A stretch of 12,086 bases of DNA from Bacteroidota bacterium (lineage in GTDB: Bacteria > Bacteroidota > Bacteroidia > Chitinophagales > Chitinophagaceae). A program made the position numbers and the translations under genes. A model generated the notes under the pieces. It made no database searches. It worked only from the letters and a program-made list of their open reading frames with translations, and was not told where the DNA came from. The stretch is from positions 1 through 12,086 of the forward strand of contig JAEZJD010000228.1 in NCBI GenBank assembly GCA_023436425.1, written 5' to 3'. Each line of letters opens with the position of its first letter. Position 1 is the stretch's first letter. Shown here in pieces: positions 5,764-12,086 of this stretch.

Positions 5764-6336
5764 TCAGGGCTTCATCCGCAAGCCCGAGCCAACACCCTGG
5801 AAATTGTTGGTGTAAAGAATGTATGCAATGGCTAATACTGCTGCAGCAAGTACGATCCAGCCGATTGTTGCGGCATTCGATTTTCGCCTTTTCGCTGTGG
5901 CTGTTTTTTGATGCCTGTGGTGAGATGATACATCGCGATCGCCGACCAATACGTTGTGCTCGGCACCTTTTCTCACAACCCTTTCCGCAGTGATGGGTGC
6001 AAGCGGCGTTTGTAAAAGCGGGGTGATTCGGGTTGAAGAAAATTTTGCAATCCCATTCCAATTCCATTCTTCGGCGGAAACGCTCTTTTGCAAATTTTCA
6101 CCAAACGAATACAGTTCCTGTTTTACGACATCCGCATTGTTCCCACCGGCAAGTTGCAGCAGCTGGTGCTCTGATAAAAAATCATTGCTCTTTAATTGAA
6201 CCAAATATGTCGGAGGAAACAGAAGCTTTTCAGCAAAGTTGAGAACAGCGGGCTGCGGCACGATTTCGATAGTGCCTGCATGCGGAATAAAAACTCTCTT
6301 GTATTGAATTAAATATTTTGTGAGCCGATTGAGCAT
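5764..6336 (-). CDS. HU-CCDC81-like domain protein with C-terminal membrane anchor
   Basis: The 190-residue product starts MLNRLTKYLIQYKRVFIPHAG, a pattern typical of the Bacteroidota CCDC81-like HU domain (YLxxYxRVxxPHxGTxxL, then a conserved PPTY). In other members this N-terminus often precedes a membrane helix and a peptidoglycan-binding SPOR domain. Here residues 5-110 cover the HU-like part, 136-153 are a His/Lys/Arg-rich basic stretch, and 157-175 are a hydrophobic helix (ATIGWIVLAAAVLAIAYIL). Only about 15 residues follow, with no SPOR domain. The basic stretch before the helix predicts an N-terminus in the cytoplasm. ATG overlaps the stop of the barrel gene by one base (TAATG), so translation is probably coupled. 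It is the last gene of the operon. Its function is unknown; a link between cytoplasm and envelope is inference. Confidence 0.7.
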   Translation of the reverse strand: MLNRLTKYLIQYKRVFIPHAGTIEIVPQPAVLNFAEKLLFPPTYLVQLKSNDFLSEHQLLQLAGGNNADVVKQELYSFGENLQKSVSAEEWNWNGIAKFSSTRITPLLQTPLAPITAERVVRKGAEHNVLVGDRDVSSHHRHQKTATAKRRKSNAATIGWIVLAAAVLAIAYILYTNNFQGVGSGLRMKP

Positions 6337-7961
6337 TACTTGTTTTGTGCAAACGAAAGTACTACACCGCCAAGAAAATTAAACCCGTAAACAGGATATT
6401 GATTCCACCGCTGATAATCTTTATTGAAAATATTATTGAACTGCAGCCAAAGCTTCAAGTTGTTCATAATGCGAAACTCTGCGCCTGCACTCAGGTCCAT
6501 TCCGCCCTGTAAATCATTTTTATCCTTACCTTTTGTCATGTACCACGGTCCATCAAAAGCGTACAAATCGCTGTTCACGTATAGATCTTTTAAAACCTGG
6601 ATACGAAGTGATGTTCTGAACTCAAGCGGCAACAAGCCCCATGCTTTTTCATTGTCTTTCGTTTTGTATTGGTTCAACTGCAGGTTAGATAAAAGAGAAA
6701 GTTTTTCGCCCACATTAAACCCGATTTCTCCACCAAAGTTCAACACCTTCATTTCAGATTCGTTGATCACAATAAATGATTTACCGCCGTTTGTCGTGTC
6801 GTTTGTAAACAAAGGCTGGTTCGTCACCTTGTTGTATCCCGCTTTTGCGCTATAGGTAAAATGATTGCCCGCAGAACCTTTGAATCCAGCAAACCGTTCT
6901 TCAATGCTGCTGGTGTAAATGTTTGCCGGTGCCCAGATGTACGGATTAATTCCTGCCATGTACTGAAATCCGGAGTTGCGTAAATAGCCGATCCAGCCAA
7001 GCTGAAATGCGACCCGCTGATCGTTGGATCCAAATTCCGCCATCACATTCGGGAATATTTTGAAGCTGTTATTGCTCCAACTTGGTTTGATCCCCGCCTG
7101 CAAAGCCAATGAAGTGGTTTTGTACAAAAGCGACGGAGCAACTGAAACAAAATTGTTACTTACACCGGTGCCTTTGAAAGGCTTATACCTTGTAAGGTTA
7201 CCTGTAAGCGACACATCAACACCAAAGTTCTCGTTCACACTTTTTTGAAAGGGCAAATTGATGTAGATATTGCTTTCGCCATTTGTATGCTGATCGTTGA
7301 ACAAATCGAATTTTATTTCAGGCGCATACGAAATTTCAAACTCAGTTCTGTCAACATTGTGAAAACTTAGCCGGCCTGTCCACGTCTGCAGCTTCACCCG
7401 CAGAGAATCGTCAGAGAACGTTAGTGTTTCAGGCTGAAATCCATACTTTTTATAAAGATCCTGAACAGCTCCAAAGCGGGCATTCCATTCAATGTTGTTG
7501 CCTGATCGGAAAAATGCGTTTAGGTCGAGATTGGTGTGATTGAAATCCTGGTATTTTATTTTTCCTTTTGATGAAACATGTTTTCCATAAAGATTTATTC
7601 CCGAGATTTTTCCATCACCCACGGACAGACCTGTTTGCACGAACGGCGTGCTTAAGTTGCCAAAGCCTAGTTTCAGGTAGCTTTCGTTCGCCCAGCGCCC
7701 ACCTGTATCCACATCCAGCGCCAAGGGCTTCAGCGTACCCGGTTGAAATGCAAACGAGAGGTTTTGGTTCGGAATGCTGTATTGCAATCGCGGTTTGGAC
7801 GTATCGACACTTTGTGGCGATGCATTGAAATTGATCTTTGCCGCTTCCTTTAATGTGGGTTTGAAAGTAGATGTGATTTTTACCTTTTTGCCGGTTGTAT
7901 CCTGCGCCACTGCACCCAAGCCAAACGATAAAATTGCTGCTGCTAACAAATAAATCTTCAT
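6336..7961 (-). CDS. Outer-membrane beta-barrel protein
   Basis: The 541-residue protein has a signal peptide (MKIYLLAAAILSFGLGAVAQ, cleavage after Ala19). It then has a short periplasmic segment with KVKITSTFKPTLKEAAKINF and PRLQYSIPNQNLSF, and many alternating strands to the end. The C-terminus VYGFNFLGGVVLSFAQNK ends with a typical barrel strand. Strand-rich segments such as LKLGFGNLSTPFVQTGLSVG, AFQLGWIGYL and AGAEFRIMNNLKLWLQFNNIFNKDYQRW recall the barrel half of TonB-dependent receptors, but no plug domain is present and the length is short for that family. It lies 74 bp after the large TPR gene and is coupled to the HU-like gene by a TAATG overlap, which suggests one transcript and perhaps one complex. 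The substrate is unknown. Confidence 0.75.
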   Translation of the reverse strand: MKIYLLAAAILSFGLGAVAQDTTGKKVKITSTFKPTLKEAAKINFNASPQSVDTSKPRLQYSIPNQNLSFAFQPGTLKPLALDVDTGGRWANESYLKLGFGNLSTPFVQTGLSVGDGKISGINLYGKHVSSKGKIKYQDFNHTNLDLNAFFRSGNNIEWNARFGAVQDLYKKYGFQPETLTFSDDSLRVKLQTWTGRLSFHNVDRTEFEISYAPEIKFDLFNDQHTNGESNIYINLPFQKSVNENFGVDVSLTGNLTRYKPFKGTGVSNNFVSVAPSLLYKTTSLALQAGIKPSWSNNSFKIFPNVMAEFGSNDQRVAFQLGWIGYLRNSGFQYMAGINPYIWAPANIYTSSIEERFAGFKGSAGNHFTYSAKAGYNKVTNQPLFTNDTTNGGKSFIVINESEMKVLNFGGEIGFNVGEKLSLLSNLQLNQYKTKDNEKAWGLLPLEFRTSLRIQVLKDLYVNSDLYAFDGPWYMTKGKDKNDLQGGMDLSAGAEFRIMNNLKLWLQFNNIFNKDYQRWNQYPVYGFNFLGGVVLSFAQNK

Positions 7962-7992
7962 CGAAAATATTTTGGATTATATCCTAAAAATT

Positions 7993-8027
7993 TTACCTAA
8001 TACTTAATACCTAAAACTTACAACTTA
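7993..8027 (-). repeat. Heptanucleotide tandem repeat between the TPR and barrel genes
   Basis: On the minus strand the gap reads TAAGTTG, TAAGTTT, TAGGTAT, TAAGTAT, TAGGTAA: five 7-base units of pattern TARGTWN in perfect phase. A weaker sixth unit, GAAGTGA, precedes it at 8034-8028. The array starts within 10 bases of the TPR stop codon and ends 32 bases before the barrel start codon. Confidence 0.65.
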
Positions 8028-8035
8028 TCACTTCC

Positions 8036-11000
8036 CTACTGTCCCACTTTGCTGCTCTTCGCTTCTTCTTCATTTACCTTATCAAGCTTACTCTGAGCTT
8101 CGGACTTCAATTCTGCATTTAAACTGTTTTGGACAATGCTTTGAAATGTAGCCTTTGCATTGAAATAATCCTTTTGCTTGAAATAAATATCGCCCAGCAG
8201 AATGTACGCTTTCGTCACCCACCAGTCGTAAGAACCGGATTTATTTACAACTTCAAATGATGCTTTCTCGGCATCCGCAAGATGATCGGTCATAAACCAT
8301 GTAGCTGCTATTTCATACCTGGCTTCTGCTGCCAGTGCTGCCTTGTTCACCGCCACCACCTGTTTGAAGGAATTAATCGCCACATCGTACTGTCCGTTGA
8401 TCTGCGCTGATTTTCCGATAGCCATATTGCCCAAAGCTTTGTCATCCGTGCTTGCTCCTTTTTGTGCTACCAAATCTTTCGCATTGTCCACAGCCGACGT
8501 CCACTTCTGCTGTTGATACTGGCTTCGAAGCAAGCCCCGCATTGCTTCTAACCTGCCCTCCTGATTAGAAGTGATCTGCTTCAATTGAGCATAATATTTT
8601 TCCGCTTCAGCATAATTTTTAAATTCAAAAAAGTTGATCCGGGCCGCCTGCAACACTGCTCTTTCAGCGAATTCATTTGGCGCTCTTTCAGCCACAGCTA
8701 CGTAGCTCGTCAAAGCGTCGTTCCAGCTTTTTTGCTCATAAAAAATTTCAGCTCTGTTGTACTGCGCCTTTATAGCATAAGCACCATTCGGAAAACGCTG
8801 CAGATAATCGTTAAATGCGTCGAGTGCGGCAGCAACATTGTTGGACTCCAGTTTTATTTCCGCAGCAGCATACGTCAGTGAATCTTCCGTGTTTATGGAA
8901 ATAGGCTTCCCTGCTTGTCTGGCTGCTGTTGCATACTCGTTCGGACGTCCCTGGTCTACGTAAATCACTTTTAAATTGTCGAGAGCATCCTCGGCTTCCG
9001 GCGAGTTTGGATAGCTGGTCAAAAGTTGTTTGTAGGTATTAATTGCATTGTCCGAATTGTTCAAATTGTAGTAAGCGGTTCCTAGCTTAAGCAGTGCCTG
9101 AGGTTTCATACTGTTGTTGCCGGCAGCATTTACTACAGTGTTCAGATAAGGAATTGATTCACGAAAACGTTCCTCTGCCAAAAAAGTGTTTGCTATTTCC
9201 ATATTCGCATCCGTTACCAGCGGTGACTGTGGAAACTTGCGGATCATAGTGTTCAACAGATTTATCTTTTCTGTTGAATTGTTGATGCCCGCAATCATCG
9301 CATTTTGGAAAGTGGCATAATCTTCTGCAGGCCACGAATACCGAATTACATTTTGATACATGTTTTTTGCCTGAGAAAAGTTTCGGTTCATAAAGTATAC
9401 GTCGGCAAGTCGCACGTAGGCGTCCTGCGTTATCGGATCAGAATTCAATGCTACGTTGCGTACAATAGGTTCAAAAAAGCTTTGTGCAACGGGATAATTT
9501 TCTTTGCGGTAATACGTGTAACCCAAATTGTATTTCACTGTTCGTTCGTTCGCTTCGCCTGCAGCCGGCGCACCTGCGCTCAGGTATGCCTGGTAATATC
9601 TGATGGCATCATCAATTCGATTGGTTCTGTAAGCCAGTTCGCCTTTCCAGTAATTGATCAACGGCAGCACTGCAGAATTGTTCGGATCTTTCATTGCTTT
9701 GTCCAGCAATGATTCGGCTTCCTGGTAGCGGCCATCATTGATCAACTCAGTGGCGCGGCCAAATAGTATTCGTGGATAAAGCCTTCGTACAGTTTGCGTC
9801 GGATATTGAATTCCTTCCAGGAGTGCTAATGCGTCTCTATAATTATTTGTATTCGCTAAAGCACCTACCAAAAGTTCAGTTGCTTCTTCTTTATATTTTG
9901 AATCGGGATAGTCATTTAAAAATGTACGCAAACTCTTTAAAGCCTCGTCCTGGTAACCCAACTCGTAGGAAAGTTTTCCATAATTGAATCTTGAGATTTC
10001 CCGTTGAGATGAATTGCTGTTGTTGGACGAACTGAATAAAAATGCATTTCTCGCATTAGATTTTTGGTTGGTTTTAAGGTAAGAATCCGCCAGCAAATAC
10101 ATGGCGTGTTGACTCAGCGAATCTTCTTTGCCGCTCAATTGCTTGAAACCTTCAATTGCCTGCGTGTACTGGTTTGCCTGATAATAAGAATAGGAAAGCT
10201 CGTACAAATCTTCGCGACGAACCTTTTGTGAGCGGTTTACGTAATCCTGCAAATAAGGAACTGCTTTTGCATACTGCTTTTTTTCAAAATACGCATGACC
10301 GAGTAGCTGTTTCAGTTCGAGGTCATAGTATTGGCTTTTCCCTTCTTTGATCTTGTTTTCTGCATAGGCAATCGCCTCTTCTTTTTTGCCCTGCACATAA
10401 TAGATCTGCGCTATATAGTATGGAACAATAGATTCGTAACGCGGCTCACGCTCCACTACTTTAAAACTTTGCAATGCATCCGAATAGTTTTTATCGGCAA
10501 AGGCAATGAACCCGTAGTAATAATTTGCATCAATATAATTAGGATCAGATGGCATCTGCCTGATGCTGTTCAACAGCGGCTTTGCATTCCGAAATTGTTT
10601 CATTGTGAAATAGGAATAGCCCTGATGAAACTTCATGTCCGCTATTTCACGGTTGTTTAGGTTGGCAATATTTGATCCTTCGTACAGCTGCGCTGCATCC
10701 GAAAATCTTTGCTGGCGGAAATAGTATTCTGCAAGATGAAAATTCATCATCTGCACACGAGGGTTATTCCGGGTTATTGTAATGAAATCCTTTGCGTCAT
10801 CTTCGGCTTTCGAATCATTTTGTTTCAGCGCACTGACTATTGTGTAGTAGTTAATTTCCTGTGACTGAAGTGTATTATTGACCTTGTCGTTTTCTTTCAG
10901 TGATTGTTGCAGCTCCTTAAAAATCGGATAAGCAAGATTGTATTGTTCTTTCTGAAAATATTCTTTTGCTTCATTAAACTTTTCGTCGGGATTAGTGTAA

Positions 11001-11071
11001 ACAGCGGTTTGTTGTGCGTAGGAAAAGAGCGAGAGAATACATCCAATTACAGGCGCAAAAAATTTCTTCAT
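8036..11071 (-). CDS. Large periplasmic TPR-repeat protein
   Basis: The 1011-residue protein has a signal peptide MKKFFAPVIGCILSLFSYAQ (cleavage after Ala19). Almost the whole mature chain is tetratricopeptide repeats, about twenty by eye. Examples are YYYGFIAFADKNYSDALQSF, LLGHAYFEKKQYAKAVPYL, YNLGYTYYRKENYPVAQSFF and ILLGDIYFKQKDYFNAKATF near the end. TPR superhelices bind peptides or partner proteins, so this is likely a periplasmic scaffold or adaptor. Cys11 lies in the hydrophobic core of the signal without a lipobox, so it is not a lipoprotein. Some middle repeats resemble the outer-membrane lipoprotein/Tol-Pal type (YPNSPEAEDAL; FPNGAYAIKAQ). The final 14 residues are charged (KVNEEEAKSSKVGQ). 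It heads a same-strand run with an outer-membrane barrel and an HU-like membrane protein, so a role in outer-membrane protein handling or envelope linkage is reasonable inference. The ATG is fixed by the signal peptide. Confidence 0.88.
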   Translation of the reverse strand: MKKFFAPVIGCILSLFSYAQQTAVYTNPDEKFNEAKEYFQKEQYNLAYPIFKELQQSLKENDKVNNTLQSQEINYYTIVSALKQNDSKAEDDAKDFITITRNNPRVQMMNFHLAEYYFRQQRFSDAAQLYEGSNIANLNNREIADMKFHQGYSYFTMKQFRNAKPLLNSIRQMPSDPNYIDANYYYGFIAFADKNYSDALQSFKVVEREPRYESIVPYYIAQIYYVQGKKEEAIAYAENKIKEGKSQYYDLELKQLLGHAYFEKKQYAKAVPYLQDYVNRSQKVRREDLYELSYSYYQANQYTQAIEGFKQLSGKEDSLSQHAMYLLADSYLKTNQKSNARNAFLFSSSNNSNSSQREISRFNYGKLSYELGYQDEALKSLRTFLNDYPDSKYKEEATELLVGALANTNNYRDALALLEGIQYPTQTVRRLYPRILFGRATELINDGRYQEAESLLDKAMKDPNNSAVLPLINYWKGELAYRTNRIDDAIRYYQAYLSAGAPAAGEANERTVKYNLGYTYYRKENYPVAQSFFEPIVRNVALNSDPITQDAYVRLADVYFMNRNFSQAKNMYQNVIRYSWPAEDYATFQNAMIAGINNSTEKINLLNTMIRKFPQSPLVTDANMEIANTFLAEERFRESIPYLNTVVNAAGNNSMKPQALLKLGTAYYNLNNSDNAINTYKQLLTSYPNSPEAEDALDNLKVIYVDQGRPNEYATAARQAGKPISINTEDSLTYAAAEIKLESNNVAAALDAFNDYLQRFPNGAYAIKAQYNRAEIFYEQKSWNDALTSYVAVAERAPNEFAERAVLQAARINFFEFKNYAEAEKYYAQLKQITSNQEGRLEAMRGLLRSQYQQQKWTSAVDNAKDLVAQKGASTDDKALGNMAIGKSAQINGQYDVAINSFKQVVAVNKAALAAEARYEIAATWFMTDHLADAEKASFEVVNKSGSYDWWVTKAYILLGDIYFKQKDYFNAKATFQSIVQNSLNAELKSEAQSKLDKVNEEEAKSSKVGQ

Positions 11072-11224
11072 AGATATTCTTTATCCGTTCTGCGGATAAC
11101 GTGTAAATATTCAATTTATTTTGAGGTGCGCCTCACACAAATGCCAACAGATTTGTAAAATTTCTCCACAAATGTGATTTACAGGTAAAGAGAATTTTGC
11201 AACTTTATTGTTGAAAGAAACACA
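11072..11224. promoter_or_regulatory. Divergent promoter region with dyads
   Basis: The 153-bp gap separates the TPR gene (-) from the DoxX gene (+). TTATCCG at 11081-11087 and CGGATAA at 11093-11099 form a perfect 7-bp dyad 10 bases before the TPR start, inside its probable leader. TGAGG/CCTCA at 11122-11135 is a second dyad. CACAAATG occurs at 11136-11143 and again at 11167-11174, 31 bp apart (about three helical turns), with the inverted ATTTGT at 11151-11156 between. For DoxX, GAATTTTG (11192-11199) is one base from the -7 consensus. No clear -33 element was found for either gene. Confidence 0.35.
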
Positions 11225-11647
11225 ATGAAAAGACTATTCATTACAAAACCGGCAGATCCTGTTTTCTCGTTCGGCATCTTGTTTCTGCGACTGGGTGCGG
11301 GATTGCTTATGTTGATCAATCATGGATATACAAAAGTTCAACACTTCAACGAAATGGCACCGAAGTTTGCAGACCCTTTTCACATTGGACCTTCCACAAC
11401 GCTGGTGCTGGTGATTTTTGCTGAATTAATTTGTGCAGGCTTCGTCGTAATTGGTCTTTTCACCCGTTTGGCTAGCATGGTTTTGATTGTACACCTGCTG
11501 TTTGCATTTTTTGAAATCCACAAAGCAAACTATGCATCGCCACCGGTGGGTGGTGAAATGGCTCTGATATTTCTTACTTGTTTTATTGCACTCCTTTTCA
11601 CAGGAGCAGGGAAATTCAGTGTCGACCGGCTTTTCAATAAACGATAG
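11225..11647 (+). CDS. DoxX-family integral membrane protein
   Basis: This is a 140-residue DoxX-like protein with four predicted membrane helices at about 16-34, 58-78, 81-97 and 110-128. Family features include the first helix FGILFLRLGAGLLMLINHGYTKV with the Arg-Leu and His-Gly pair, the short polar loop FADPFHIGPSTTL, the second helix with AELICAGFVVIGLFTRLAS, and a final TGAGKFSVDRLF, like the GxGxxSLD end of the family. DoxX was named for a subunit of an archaeal thiosulfate:quinone oxidoreductase. Most bacterial members are unassigned and are linked to redox or envelope stress, so no specific reaction is claimed. The gene is monocistronic, and its stop touches the stop of the convergent neighbour. 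Confidence 0.88.
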   Translation: MKRLFITKPADPVFSFGILFLRLGAGLLMLINHGYTKVQHFNEMAPKFADPFHIGPSTTLVLVIFAELICAGFVVIGLFTRLASMVLIVHLLFAFFEIHKANYASPPVGGEMALIFLTCFIALLFTGAGKFSVDRLFNKR

Positions 11648-12086
11648 TTATTCTTCCGTATAGCTGCTCTTGATGGCTGTCCAGGATAGATTTCTGATGC
11701 TGTCCATCAGGAACCAAAGCGCCGCACCCGATAGTACCATACACAAAAGAACCGCGGGAATAATAGAATAAATGAAAAAGTGACCAATGGCAATTACTCC
11801 GGAGACAGCCAGCACAAACATGTTGCGAATAATCGATCCGGTTTTTACATCGTTGCTCTGCGGTGTTGAAAAAGGAAACATTTTATTCACCGAGTATACC
11901 ATGACAAATGCAATCACGAGTTGATTGGTCAAGCCGAAAATAATGTTCGGCAACATCTTGACGCCGCCAATAAAAAGCCCTGCTATCGAAATAATGACGA
12001 CCATAGGAATATAAAATTTCATCATTGCAGCCTTCGAAGCACCAAGAATTATTTCTCCCGGCTTCTTTAATGGAGCAGTGTAGTAG
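11648..12086 (-). CDS. Multi-pass membrane protein, C-terminal part (5' end outside window)
   Basis: The frame stays open from the stop at 11648 to the right edge. It adds YYTAPLKKPGEIILGASKAA before the internal ATG pair at 12025, so that ATG is probably not the start. The 145 visible residues contain four hydrophobic helices: YIPMVVIISIAGLFIGGV, a stretch around LTNQLVIAFVMVYSV, MFVLAVSGVIAIGHFFIY, and IPAVLLCMVLSGAALWFLM. The tail is SIRNLSWTAIKSSYTEE. The PLKKPGEIILGASK segment resembles cytoplasmic loops before helices in Bacteroidota ABC-2 type permeases and similar exporters, but this is a weak likeness and the family is unassigned. No terminator separates it from the convergent DoxX gene. 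Confidence 0.6.
   Translation of the reverse strand, partial: YYTAPLKKPGEIILGASKAAMMKFYIPMVVIISIAGLFIGGVKMLPNIIFGLTNQLVIAFVMVYSVNKMFPFSTPQSNDVKTGSIIRNMFVLAVSGVIAIGHFFIYSIIPAVLLCMVLSGAALWFLMDSIRNLSWTAIKSSYTEE

Noticed and set aside
5510..5815. Plus-strand frame of 101 codons over attC-like site 2
   Set aside because: It is an open frame through the folded site and the antisense of the HU-like gene; composition is explained by those features.
5654..6067. Minus-strand frame of 137 codons rich in Cys and His
   Set aside because: It is a shifted-frame shadow of the HU-like gene, which has coherent family features in its own frame.

Overview
The window looks like chromosome of a Bacteroidota member, most likely Chitinophagaceae or a close relative. 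The metalloprotease ends in a type IX secretion sorting domain. A perfect TAnnTTTG promoter box is present. Clear Shine-Dalgarno sequences are scarce. Coding GC is in the mid-forties (44.5% over 420 counted bases of the glutaminyl cyclase gene). An outer-membrane barrel, TPR and HU-CCDC81-like gene set of Bacteroidota type is also present. The genus cannot be fixed from sequence alone.

Layout. Positions 1-3356 hold the 3' end of a DAO-family FAD oxidoreductase (+), a small secreted protein of unknown function (-) with a strong terminator, an M43 zinc metalloprotease exported by the type IX system (-), and a lipoprotein glutaminyl cyclase (+). A zinc-ribbon/class I methyltransferase (-, 3370-4263) converges on the cyclase. 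Positions 4264-5763 hold only one convincing gene and are the accessory part of the window: dyads, short direct repeats, and a single gene (5009-5467, DUF305 membrane protein) bracketed by two large imperfect inverted repeats built like integron attC sites. Positions 5764-11071 are a three-gene minus-strand run: a 1011-residue periplasmic TPR protein, then an outer-membrane beta-barrel, then a membrane-anchored HU-CCDC81-like protein whose start overlaps the barrel's stop. The right end has a DoxX-family membrane protein (+) and, abutting it stop to stop, the C-terminal part of a multi-pass membrane protein (-) that runs off the window.

Main discovery. The two inverted repeats (4756-4892 and 5512-5713) share one architecture: GCYAAC, a 3-nt spacer, a 19-nt arm, a loop, the complementary arm, a 6-nt spacer, GTTAGC. 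Between the two sites at least three stem pairs change in a compensatory way, while two mismatches are kept at the same positions and in the same strand sense. This is what is expected of sites recognised as folded single strands, as integron attC sites are. The core heptamer (GTTAGCA) departs from the classical GTTRRRY, and no integrase is visible. The 824-bp unit between the cores would be a gene cassette carrying DUF305 in the correct orientation. I interpret it as an integrase-less cassette cluster (CALIN-like) of a divergent Bacteroidota type.
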